From positions 372,001 to 436,000 of the forward strand of contig NZ_SGXD01000001.1 in the NCBI RefSeq assembly GCF_004216915.1: DNA of 64,000 bases, in the 5' to 3' direction. Of this stretch, positions 1 to 7,310 are shown piece by piece (the stretch's first letter is position 1; each line of letters begins with the position of its first letter). The notes beneath the pieces were generated by a model, which searched no databases, had not been told where the DNA came from, and saw only the letters and a program-made list of their open reading frames with translations. This stretch comes from Motilibacter rhizosphaerae (GTDB lineage Bacteria > Actinomycetota > Actinomycetes > Motilibacterales > Motilibacteraceae). Both the position numbers and the translations under genes were made by a program.

Positions 1-2
1 CC

Positions 3-629
3 CTGCGCCAGCTCGTCATCCTGCGCGTGCTGGCGGTCGAGCGCATCGTGCGCGGGCTGGTGCTCGTCGCCGCGGCGTACGGCATCCACCGCTTCGCGAG
101 CGCCCAGCGCGCCCTGCGCGACTCGTTCGGCCACCTGCTGCCGGCGGCCCGCCCGCTTGCCGACCGGCTCGGCGTCGACCTGGACCAGAACACGCTGGTC
201 AAGGAGGCGACCAAGGCGCTGCACGCCGGCCAGGGCACGCTCAACCTCGTCGCGCTCGGCGTCCTGCTCTACGGCCTGCTCGAGGGCACCGAGGGCGTCG
301 GGCTGTGGCTCGCGAAGCGCTGGGGCGAGTACCTCACGGTCGTCGGCACGGCGGCGTTCCTGCCGCTGGAGGTGCACGAGCTGACGAAGTCCGTGACGGC
401 GACGAAGGTCGTGACGTTCCTCATCAACGTCGCCGCCGTGGTCTACCTCGTCTGGGCCAAGCGCCTGTTCGGCGTGCGCGGCGGCACCGGCGCGTACGAG
501 CAGGAGCTGCGCGGCCAGAGCCTGCTCGAGGTCGAGGCGTCGGCCGGCGAGGGCGGCGGGCTCGGATCCGGCCGGGACGTCGGCATGTCCGACCGGCAGC
601 CCACGTCGGCGGAGGCGCCGCACGCCTAG
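3..629 (+). CDS. DUF2127-like predicted membrane protein, 5' end outside window
   Basis: Integral membrane protein of unknown function. The reading frame is open back to base 3 with family-like residues (LRQLVILRVLAVERIVRGL), so the gene begins upstream and the GTG at 27 is probably not its start. At least three hydrophobic segments are visible: about residues 8-20, 72-90 and 130-145 counted from the GTG. The Leu/Val-rich N-terminal helix with an ERIVRG motif and the later LHAGQGTLNLVALG segment resemble DUF2127. The tail is polar, with a Gly/Ser-rich stretch. Its last four bases overlap the convergent histidine kinase gene. Family assignment is by eye. Confidence 0.7.
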   Translation: MRQLVILRVLAVERIVRGLVLVAAAYGIHRFASAQRALRDSFGHLLPAARPLADRLGVDLDQNTLVKEATKALHAGQGTLNLVALGVLLYGLLEGTEGVGLWLAKRWGEYLTVVGTAAFLPLEVHELTKSVTATKVVTFLINVAAVVYLVWAKRLFGVRGGTGAYEQELRGQSLLEVEASAGEGGGLGSGRDVGMSDRQPTSAEAPHA

Positions 630-2371
630 CCGACGGGCAGCGGGATCTCCGACCGCACGAGCCACCCCTCGGGCGTGGGGCCGGCGCGGAGCGTCCCGCC
701 GAGCTCGGCCGAGCGCTCGCGCATGGACGAGACCCCGACGCCCGGGCTCCAGCCCGTCGGGGCGGCGCCGGTGTCCGCGACCTCGACGAGCAGGCGCCCG
801 CCGTCGCACGACATCCGCACGGTCGCCGCATCCGTGCCGCTGTGCCGCGCGGTGTTGTCGAGGGCTCCCGCCACGATGCGGTACGCCGCGACCTCCCACG
901 CCGCCGGCAGCTCGGGCAGCCCCGGCACCTCGAACTCCACGCGGAGCGGGCGGTCGTCCGCCGTCCGCAGCGTCGCGGCGTGCTGGCGCAGCGCGCGGAG
1001 CAGACCGAGCTCGTCGAGCGCCGGCGGCCGCATGCCGTAGACCAGCCGGCGCACCTCGCCGATCGCCGCGACCGCTTCGGCGCGCACCGTGCCGAGCAGG
1101 GCGTCCGCGCCCGCGGGGTCGTGGTGCAGCGTGTTGCGGGCGGCGTCGGCGGTGAACGCGATGCCCGAGAGCCGGGGGCCCAGCTCGTCGTGGAGGTCGC
1201 GGCGCAGCCGGCGGCGCTCCTCCTCGACCGCCTGCACCGTGGCCTCGCGCGAGGAGCGGACGGCCGCGGCCTCCTGCTGCGCGCGCAGGGTCTGGGCGAG
1301 CAGCGGGGCGACGAGGTGGAGGACGTCCTCCTCCGCGGGGTGCATCCGCAGGTCGCCCGGGCGCAGGCCGACGAGCAGCTCCCCGCGCCGCCCGTCGCGC
1401 AGCGGCAGGGGCAGGGCGCGCTGCGTCGTCGGGGGCTCCCCCGACGCGGCGACGACCTGCCCGTCGACGGCCACCGCGGCGTACGGCAGCACGAGGGACT
1501 CGCGCACGGCGGCCAGGGCGGAGGCGGGGTCGTCCCCGAGGCTGTCGACCATGCGCGTCGCCGCCCGGAGCGGGTCCGGCCGCTGCCCGAAGAGCACGGC
1601 GTCGAGGACCTCGCGCAGGACGCGCCGCGCGGGAGCGACGCCGAACGCGCAGAGCGCCGCGAGCAGGGCGGTCGCGCCGGGCGTCGCGGGCCTCCCGCTG
1701 CCCAGCTCGACCAGGGAGGTGGCGGACTCGAGCAGCGCGACGTACACCGCCACGGTCGTCACGGCCACCGTCGTCGCCACCACCAGCCCGCGCACGTCGA
1801 GCACCTGCGGGCGCCCGGCTCCGGCCCACAGGCACCAGGGCAGCAGCGCCAGGACGAGGCAGAGCACGACCCACCCCGCGGTCACCGGGGCGACGAAGGT
1901 GACGACGCCGAGGACCAGCGTGGCGACGCTGACCGGCAGGGCCATCCAGAGCAGCGTCGAGCGGGCCGGGCCGCTGCTGCGCTCGAGCCGCCACCAGGTG
2001 TGCAGCGCGAGGACGAGGGCGCTCGCACCGCACACCGCGCCCCGCCACCAGCCGAGCACTTCGCCCGTCGCCCACCTGCCGCTCAGCAGCAGGACGAGCG
2101 GCGCCGCGGTCGTGAGCAGGGCCGCCAGCCGGTCCTCGGGTCGGCGGGCGGGGAGCTCGGGGTACGCGACGAGCGCTGCCGCCGCGACGACACCGGTGAG
2201 CTCGAGCAGGAGCGCAGCGCCGCCGGTGGCGACCGCGCCGAGGAGCGCCGCGCCGCTCAGCGCGAGCAGCACTCCCGCGGGGAGGGGGCCGCCCAGCCGG
2301 GCGAGCGCCGCTCCGCCGCCGACCGCCGACGCGCCGGTGACGGCCATCGCCACGAGCACCCACGCCGTCAC
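626..2371 (-). CDS. NarL/DegS-type sensor histidine kinase
   Basis: Membrane-bound histidine kinase of 581 residues, the second gene of a two-component operon. The first 215 residues are a series of hydrophobic helices, followed by a GAF-like region (about 260-365) and a HisKA_3 dimerisation domain with phospho-acceptor H394 in RRDLHDELG. A C-terminal HATPase domain has the N-box ALDNTARHS near residue 510 and a GxG near GVGVSSMRERSAELGG. It is expected to autophosphorylate and pass phosphate to the response regulator encoded 1 nt upstream. The input signal is unknown. The 3' end overlaps the DUF2127-like gene by 4 bp in convergent orientation. Confidence 0.9.
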   Translation of the reverse strand: MTAWVLVAMAVTGASAVGGGAALARLGGPLPAGVLLALSGAALLGAVATGGAALLLELTGVVAAAALVAYPELPARRPEDRLAALLTTAAPLVLLLSGRWATGEVLGWWRGAVCGASALVLALHTWWRLERSSGPARSTLLWMALPVSVATLVLGVVTFVAPVTAGWVVLCLVLALLPWCLWAGAGRPQVLDVRGLVVATTVAVTTVAVYVALLESATSLVELGSGRPATPGATALLAALCAFGVAPARRVLREVLDAVLFGQRPDPLRAATRMVDSLGDDPASALAAVRESLVLPYAAVAVDGQVVAASGEPPTTQRALPLPLRDGRRGELLVGLRPGDLRMHPAEEDVLHLVAPLLAQTLRAQQEAAAVRSSREATVQAVEEERRRLRRDLHDELGPRLSGIAFTADAARNTLHHDPAGADALLGTVRAEAVAAIGEVRRLVYGMRPPALDELGLLRALRQHAATLRTADDRPLRVEFEVPGLPELPAAWEVAAYRIVAGALDNTARHSGTDAATVRMSCDGGRLLVEVADTGAAPTGWSPGVGVSSMRERSAELGGTLRAGPTPEGWLVRSEIPLPVG

Positions 2372-2372
2372 C

Positions 2373-3032
2373 TCAGCCGCCCAGCCCCTCCTGCCGCGCG
2401 CGGATGATCGCGCCCGCCCGGTCGGTGACCTGCAGCTTGCCGAAGATGCTCGTCATGTGGTTGCTCACCGTCTTCGGTGACAGCGCGAGCCGCTCGGCGA
2501 TGGCCGCCGTCCGCAGCCCGGTGGCGAGCAGCTCGAGCACCGCCCGCTCGCGCTCGGTGAGCTCGGGGAACGCGGCCGGGGCCGCGGGGCGCTCGGCGAG
2601 CTGGGCGAGCACGCGGGACGCGACGCCCTGGCCGAACACCGCCTGGCCGGCGGCGACGGCGCGGATGCCGGCGAGGAGCTCCTCCTGGCCGACGTCCTTG
2701 AGCAGGTAGCCGCGGGCGCCGGCCTGCAGGGCGGTGAGGACGGTGGCGTCGTCCTCGTACATCGTCAGCACGAGCACGGCGGTGTCGGGGACGCGGGCGC
2801 GGATCAGCCGCGTCGCCTCCACGCCGTCGAGCCCCGGCATCCGCACGTCCATGAGCACGACGTCAGGACGCAGCAGCTGGGCTTCGCGCACAGCCGCCTG
2901 CCCGTCGGCCGCCTCGCCCACGACCTCCAGGCCGTCGAGGGTCTCGACGAGGGCGCGCAGGCCGGCGCGGACGACCGGGTGGTCGTCGGCCAGCAGGAGT
3001 CGCAGCGCCACGCTGCCATCGTCGGGCACCAT
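2373..3032 (-). CDS. NarL/FixJ-family response regulator
   Basis: DNA-binding response regulator of 219 residues. The receiver domain has acidic residues ADD at 15-17 and phospho-acceptor D62 in VVLMDVRMPG. The C-terminal LuxR-type HTH contains LTERERAVLELLATG and LSPKTVSNHMTSIFGKL. I chose the ATG at 3032; a GTG at 3011 (VALRLLLADD) is also possible, and the long open frame farther upstream is non-coding by composition. It is transcribed just ahead of the histidine kinase, whose ATG lies one base after its stop, so they are a cognate pair. Confidence 0.9.
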   Translation of the reverse strand: MVPDDGSVALRLLLADDHPVVRAGLRALVETLDGLEVVGEAADGQAAVREAQLLRPDVVLMDVRMPGLDGVEATRLIRARVPDTAVLVLTMYEDDATVLTALQAGARGYLLKDVGQEELLAGIRAVAAGQAVFGQGVASRVLAQLAERPAAPAAFPELTERERAVLELLATGLRTAAIAERLALSPKTVSNHMTSIFGKLQVTDRAGAIIRARQEGLGG

Positions 3033-3179
3033 CGCCTCGACGGGACCGGGAATCCCTTCCCTGCTGCCCGGGAAGCCGCCGGGAGGAGTCGGGGAGCGCG
3101 CCCCTGCCCTCCCCGGTGCCGGTCGCCGCACTCTCGGAGTGCGGCGCAGGTGGCGCCGCGGTTGAGGAGGAGGCACAGC

Positions 3180-3572
3180 ATGACGACCAGCAGCACCGTT
3201 CCCGTCACGAGCCGGCAGGGGGCGGGCTACGTGCTCGGCATCCTCGTCGGGCTCGCCAACATCCCCGGCGCCTTCATCCCGGCCGGCGACGACGGCGCCG
3301 GTCCCCCGGTCGCCGTGCTCGTCGTGTCCCTCGTGCTCGGGGTGCTGACCGTCGCCCTGCTGGCCCTGGCCTGGCGCACCCGCAGCCGGGGCGCGCTGCG
3401 GGCCAGCGCCGTGCTGCTCGTCATCAACGTCATCACCTCGCTGCCGGCGTTCTTCGTCAGCGGCGTCCAGGCGTGGGTGCGGCTGGTGGCCGGGCTGTTC
3501 GTCCTCGCCTCGGTCGCGGCGCTCGTCCTGCTCTTCTCGCCGGACGGCCGGGGGGACCGCGTACCCGCGTGA
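3180..3572 (+). CDS. small four-helix membrane protein, unknown function
   Basis: A 130-residue protein preceded by a GAGGAGGAG ribosome-binding site. Four hydrophobic segments are visible: GYVLGILVGLANIPGAF, VAVLVVSLVLGVLTVALLAL, ASAVLLVINVITSLPAFFV and LVAGLFVLASVAALVLLF. There is no catalytic motif. It is divergent from the response regulator and could be a target of that system, but this is inference from position only. The stop is followed within 2 bp by the stop of the convergent VOC gene. Confidence 0.75.
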   Translation: MTTSSTVPVTSRQGAGYVLGILVGLANIPGAFIPAGDDGAGPPVAVLVVSLVLGVLTVALLALAWRTRSRGALRASAVLLVINVITSLPAFFVSGVQAWVRLVAGLFVLASVAALVLLFSPDGRGDRVPA

Positions 3573-3573
3573 G

Positions 3574-3945
3574 CTAGGCGCTGCGCAGCAGGCAGAACTC
3601 GTTGCCCTCGGGGTCGGCGAGCAGGAACCACCCACCGCCGTCGGGCCGGCTCAGGTCGGCGACCACGGTCGCCCCGAGCCCGAGCAGCCGCTCCAGCTCC
3701 TCGTCGCGTGAGCCCTGCGCCGGGCGGAGGTCGAGGTGGAGCCTGTTCTTCACCTGCTTGACGTCCGGCACCTGCTTGAACAGCAGCCGGCGCCGGCCGT
3801 CGGCGGACGCGATCAGGCACTCCTCGTGGCCGGGCTCGTTCGGGTCGTCGGGGTCAGCCCGGTAGTCGAGGACCGAGCCCCACCACGAGGACAGGGCGTA
3901 CGCGTCGGTGCAGTCGACGACGAGGTGCGCGACGAGGGCGGTCAT
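3574..3945 (-). CDS. VOC-family (glyoxalase-like) protein
   Basis: Small cytoplasmic protein of 123 residues from the ATG at 3945; a 12-codon extension upstream is unlikely. It shows the vicinal-oxygen-chelate pattern: HLVVDCTDAYALSSWWGSVL at the start, NRLHLDLRP in the middle and GGWFLLADPEGNEFCLL at the end. His, Asp and Glu are spaced as potential metal ligands. Members of this branch are often annotated as glyoxalase/bleomycin-resistance proteins without a known substrate, so no specific reaction is assigned. Confidence 0.85.
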   Translation of the reverse strand: MTALVAHLVVDCTDAYALSSWWGSVLDYRADPDDPNEPGHEECLIASADGRRRLLFKQVPDVKQVKNRLHLDLRPAQGSRDEELERLLGLGATVVADLSRPDGGGWFLLADPEGNEFCLLRSA

Positions 3946-4003
3946 GGCGCGATCCTGGCGCACGAGGGGCGCTCGAGGCACGGACGTCGCCGTGGCCGCG
4001 CCG

Positions 4004-4603
4004 TCAGCCAGCGTCGGCCGCGAGCCCGGCGGCGCGGGGCTCGGGCACCCCGAGCAGGAGCAGGGTCGTGACCGTCACCGCCCGGACGGCCGCAGTGCCC
4101 TCCGGGAGCTCGTGGTCGGCGATCGCGAAGAGGGCGGACCAGGCGATGCGGCTGAGGACGTCCGCCGGCAGGTGGCGGCCGAACACGCCGCTCGCCTGCC
4201 CCCGCGCCACGAGGCCCGCGAGGACCTCCTCCACCGGTCCGAGCAGGGCGTGGATGTCCGGTCCGTGCTCGCCGCGCCGGAGCACCACCAGCACCCGGTA
4301 GCGGTCCACGACGGGCCACAGCCGGGCGATGAACCGCGCCCACACCTCGTCGGCCGGCCGCCCGGCGTCCTCGACCTCGTCGAGCACTGCGGCGATCTCC
4401 CCGACCGCCCGCTGCCCGAGGTCGCGCACCAGTTCGGTACGCGACGGGAAGTGCCCGTAGACCGTGCGGCGCACGACGCCGGCAGCGGACGCGATCTCGC
4501 CCATGCCGGCGTCGGGGTCCTCGCCGAGGACGACGCGCGCGGCCTCGAGGACGCGGTCGCGGGTGGCGCTCACCGGCGGGCGGCGAGCGGGGGCGGTGTC
4601 CAC
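4004..4603 (-). CDS. TetR-family transcriptional repressor
   Basis: DNA-binding regulator of about 199 residues. The N-terminal TetR HTH is clear (TRDRVLEAARVVLGEDP, then GMGEIASAAGVVRRTVYGHFPSRTELV), followed by a helical ligand-binding domain. I chose the GTG at 4603. An in-frame ATG at 4621 lies inside the proximal operator, which argues against it. The gene is divergent from the epoxide hydrolase with two palindromes between them, so it most likely represses itself and the hydrolase until an effector, perhaps the epoxide or related substrate, binds. Confidence 0.88.
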   Translation of the reverse strand: MDTAPARRPPVSATRDRVLEAARVVLGEDPDAGMGEIASAAGVVRRTVYGHFPSRTELVRDLGQRAVGEIAAVLDEVEDAGRPADEVWARFIARLWPVVDRYRVLVVLRRGEHGPDIHALLGPVEEVLAGLVARGQASGVFGRHLPADVLSRIAWSALFAIADHELPEGTAAVRAVTVTTLLLLGVPEPRAAGLAADAG

Positions 4604-4613
4604 GCGGCCATGG

Positions 4614-4631
4614 TTGCACATCGGTGTGCAA
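4614..4631. promoter_or_regulatory. TetR operator 1 overlapping the epoxide hydrolase promoter
   Basis: Perfect inverted repeat TTGCACA-N4-TGTGCAA. Its left arm doubles as a plausible -35 (TTGCAC) for the hydrolase gene, with TAGATT at 4638-4643 as -10 and an 18-bp spacer, so binding would occlude polymerase. Confidence 0.75.
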
Positions 4632-4641
4632 CGGGACTAGA

Positions 4642-4659
4642 TTGCACAGCGGTGTGCAG
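4642..4659. promoter_or_regulatory. TetR operator 2
   Basis: TTGCACA-N4-TGTGCAG, a near-perfect second copy of operator 1. The centres are 28 bp apart, and it overlaps the -10 TAGATT of the hydrolase promoter. Two tandem sites suggest two repressor dimers acting on both divergent genes. Confidence 0.72.
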
Positions 4660-4714
4660 TACGGGCCCGTGCTCCTCCGCCGTCAGCGACCTGCCCCCGT
4701 CAAGGAGTCCTCCC

Positions 4715-5890
4715 ATGACCTCACCTGCGTCCGCGGCCCTCGTCCGCCCCTTCCGCGTCTCCATCCCCGCTGCCGACCTCGCCGACCTCCGGCAGCGCCT
4801 CCTGGGCACCCGGTGGCCCGCCGAGGAGACCGTCCCCGACTGGTCCCAGGGCGTGCGCACCCAGCACCTGCGCTCGCTCGTCGACACCTGGGCGACCGAC
4901 TACGACTGGCGGCGGTTCGAGGAGCGGCTGAACGGCGTGCCGCAGTTCCTCACCAGCATCGACGGGCTGGACATCCACGTCCTGCACGTCCGGTCGGCGA
5001 ACCCCGGCGCGCTGCCGCTCCTGCTCACGCACGGGTGGCCCGGCTCCGTCGCCGACTACCTCGAGCTCGTCGGGCCCCTCACCGACCCCGCGGCGCACGG
5101 CGGCGACCCCGCCGACTCCTTCGACGTCGTCATCCCCTCGCTGCCGGGCTTCGGGTTCTCGGGGAAGCCGACCGGTACGGGGTGGAGCGTCCCGCGGATC
5201 GCGCGCGCCTGGGCCGAGCTCATGCACCGGCTCGGGTACGAGCGCTGGGCCGCGCACGGCGGCGACTGGGGCGCGGCCGTCACGACCGCCCTGGGAGCAC
5301 TGCGGCCCGAGGGGCTGCTCGGCGTCCACCTCACCACGCCGTTCGCCGTCCCGGCGCAGCTGCCCAGCACGCTGTCGCCCGAGGAGCAGGCCGCCGTCGA
5401 CAGCCTCGCGCACTACACCGGCGAGCTGGGCGGCGCGAACCACCTGCAGGGGACGAAGCCGCAGACCGTGGGCGTCGCGCTCGCCGACTCCCCCGCGGGT
5501 CAAGCAGCGTGGATCTACGACAAGCTCCAGTCCAAGTCCGACAACGCCGGCCTCGCCGAGGACGCGATCAGCACCAGCACCATCCTCGACGCGATCTCGC
5601 TCTACTGGTTCACCAACACCGCGGCGTCGTCCGCCCGGATCTACTGGGAGAACACGGGGAGCGGCTTCGCCGGGCCGACGCTGACGCTGCCGGTCGCCGT
5701 CACGGTGTTCCCGCGCGACGTCCCGCGCCTGCCGCGCAGCTGGATCGAGGCCGCGTACCCCGACCTCGTGCACTACGGCGAGGCGCCGCGGGGCGGGCAC
5801 TTCGCCGCCCTCGAGCAGCCGGAGCTCCTCGTGGAGGAGCTGCGGACGGGCCTGCGCAGCCTGCGCAGGGGTGGCGGGAAGCAGGGCTGA
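4715..5890 (+). CDS. epoxide hydrolase, alpha/beta-hydrolase fold
   Basis: Cytoplasmic enzyme of 391 residues, predicted to open epoxides to vicinal diols. The N-terminal EHN region (RPFRVSIPAADLADLRQRL) is typical of microsomal-type epoxide hydrolases. Oxyanion-hole HGWPGS, nucleophile motif GGDWGA (the Asp), a cap-domain Tyr region (SLYWFTNTAASSARIYWENTG) and the catalytic His in GGHFAALEQPE are all present. The start is the ATG after AAGGAG at 4702-4707. It is divergent from a TetR regulator with shared operators, which fits an inducible detoxification or catabolic role. The physiological substrate is unknown. Confidence 0.9.
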   Translation: MTSPASAALVRPFRVSIPAADLADLRQRLLGTRWPAEETVPDWSQGVRTQHLRSLVDTWATDYDWRRFEERLNGVPQFLTSIDGLDIHVLHVRSANPGALPLLLTHGWPGSVADYLELVGPLTDPAAHGGDPADSFDVVIPSLPGFGFSGKPTGTGWSVPRIARAWAELMHRLGYERWAAHGGDWGAAVTTALGALRPEGLLGVHLTTPFAVPAQLPSTLSPEEQAAVDSLAHYTGELGGANHLQGTKPQTVGVALADSPAGQAAWIYDKLQSKSDNAGLAEDAISTSTILDAISLYWFTNTAASSARIYWENTGSGFAGPTLTLPVAVTVFPRDVPRLPRSWIEAAYPDLVHYGEAPRGGHFAALEQPELLVEELRTGLRSLRRGGGKQG

Positions 5891-5897
5891 GGGACGC

Positions 5898-6110
5898 TCA
5901 GTCGTCCCGCAGCCGCAGCTCGTCCGCCTGACGCGGGGACACCGCCCCGCCGTGCACGCGGACGAGCGCGCCCTGCTGCTCCAACGCCTCGAGGTCGCGG
6001 CGCACCGTGTACGCGGACACCCCCAGCAGCCGGGCCAGCTCCGCGGCGCTCGCGGTGCCGGACGCGTCGACCCGCTCACGGATCTCGCGTCGTCGCAGCT
6101 CGGGCAGCAC
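5898..6110 (-). CDS. stand-alone DeoR-type HTH protein, 70 residues
   Basis: Consists almost only of a DeoR-family winged HTH (LPELRRREIRERVDASG, ELARLLGVSAYTVRRDLEALEQQGALVRVHGGA) and then stops. It lacks the roughly 170-residue sugar-phosphate sensor domain of full DeoR repressors (about 250 residues). The start is the GTG at 6110, preceded by GAGGAG at good spacing, so the ORF looks translated rather than decayed. It follows the LacI gene by 50 bp and may be the last gene of the transporter operon. It could be a remnant, or a ligand-independent accessory regulator. Confidence 0.65.
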   Translation of the reverse strand: MLPELRRREIRERVDASGTASAAELARLLGVSAYTVRRDLEALEQQGALVRVHGGAVSPRQADELRLRDD

Positions 6111-6160
6111 GGCACTCCTCGGATCGTGGACGGGCGGGCGAGCTGACCCGGCCACGACGC

Positions 6161-7213
6161 TCAGGTCGTGGCGGGCGGGGGCGCGGTGCTGCTGCGCACG
6201 ACGAGCCGCGTGGCGACGAGGGTGGCGCCGCTCGGCACGTCCTCGTCGTGCAGCTGCTGCAGCACCCGCTCCACGCAGAGGCGCCCTACCTCGGTGAAGT
6301 CCTGGTGCACGGTCGTCAGCGGCGGGAAGTACCCGGCGGCGTCGGGCACGTCGTCGAAGCCGACGACGCTGACGTCCTCGGGCACGTGGCGGCCGGCCTC
6401 GTGCAGCGCGCGCAGGACGCCTAGCGCCATCTGGTCGTTGGCCACGAACACCGCAGTGCACGAGGGCTCCCGGGCCAGCTCGAGCCCTGCGGCGTAGCCG
6501 GACTCGGCCGTCCAGTCGCCGCGCAGCACGCGGGGCACCCGCTTGCGGCGGCGCCGCAGGGCCTCCCTCCACGCGTCCGTGCGCCGGCCGCTCGCGTACG
6601 AGCCCTCCGGGCCGGCGACGTGCCAGACGGTCCGGTGGCCGAGGTCCAGCAGGTGCTCGACCGCTTGCCGGGTGCCGTCGGCCTGGTCGGTGTCGACCAC
6701 GGTGTAGTGCTCGCCGGCGTCGCTGTCGACGACCACCACCTTCGCGCCCGGGGGCAGGGTGACCGTGGCGGCATCGAGCAGGTGGTTCTCGATGATGACG
6801 ACCACGGCATCGACCGCGAGCTCGCCCAGCCGGGTGAAGGCGCCGCGGACGCGCTCCTGCGTCGGCGCGGTCACCGGCAGCAGGGTGATGGCGTAGCCCG
6901 CCTCGGCCGCCGAGTGGGCGATCGCGTCCACCGTGCGGACGTTGCCGGTGGTCACGAGGTTCGAGAGGATCACGCCGATCGTCCGGAACGATCCCCACTT
7001 CAGCGCCCGGGCGGCCCCGTTGGGGCGGTAGCCCAGCTCGGACATCGCGGCGAGGACCTGCTGGCGCGTCGACTCGACGACTCCGGCGTGCCCGTTGGAG
7101 ACCCGGGAGACCGTCTGCGACGAGACGCCCGCGAGCTTCGCGACGTCCGCCATCGAGACGCGGCGCACCCGCTCGGGGCGGGTCCGCTGCTGCGCCTGCT
7201 CGGGCACCGTCAC
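6161..7213 (-). CDS. LacI-family repressor of the beta-galactoside locus
   Basis: Regulator of 350 residues. The N-terminal LacI HTH is VSMADVAKLAGVSSQTVSRVSNG with hinge GYRPNGAARAL; a periplasmic-binding-like effector domain follows (RTIGVILSNL, DAVVVIIENHL, AVFVANDQMALGVLRAL, VSVVGFDDVPDAAGYFPPLTTV). The start is a GTG with a purine-rich upstream stretch. It lies downstream of the ABC importer genes. Four TGTTTRCGYAAACA-type boxes in front of the importer, GH35 and both GH5 genes are its probable operators, since 14-bp palindromes with a central CG are characteristic of this family. Confidence 0.9.
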   Translation of the reverse strand: MTVPEQAQQRTRPERVRRVSMADVAKLAGVSSQTVSRVSNGHAGVVESTRQQVLAAMSELGYRPNGAARALKWGSFRTIGVILSNLVTTGNVRTVDAIAHSAAEAGYAITLLPVTAPTQERVRGAFTRLGELAVDAVVVIIENHLLDAATVTLPPGAKVVVVDSDAGEHYTVVDTDQADGTRQAVEHLLDLGHRTVWHVAGPEGSYASGRRTDAWREALRRRRKRVPRVLRGDWTAESGYAAGLELAREPSCTAVFVANDQMALGVLRALHEAGRHVPEDVSVVGFDDVPDAAGYFPPLTTVHQDFTEVGRLCVERVLQQLHDEDVPSGATLVATRLVVRSSTAPPPATT

Positions 7214-7274
7214 GGTGGCACCGCCCCCCTTCCCTGGACTCCGGCCGTCAGTATGCCCGGGCGGCGCCAGTAAG

Positions 7275-7304
7275 GGGGCGACCCGAACGAAGTCGGGCCG
7301 CCCC
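7275..7304. terminator. hairpin between binding-protein and LacI genes
   Basis: GGGGCG-A-CCCGA pairs with TCGGG-C-CGCCCC across a 6-nt loop, giving 11 pairs with one mismatch, just after the solute-binding protein stop. There is no U-tract. It probably attenuates transcription into the regulator or protects the upstream mRNA. Confidence 0.5.
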
Positions 7305-7310
7305 GCCCCG

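Noticed and set aside
305-2407. 700-codon plus-strand ORF opposite the histidine kinase
   Set aside because: Arg/Ala/Gly-rich low-complexity translation, antisense to a gene with clear HisKA_3 and HATPase motifs. A GC-rich shadow.
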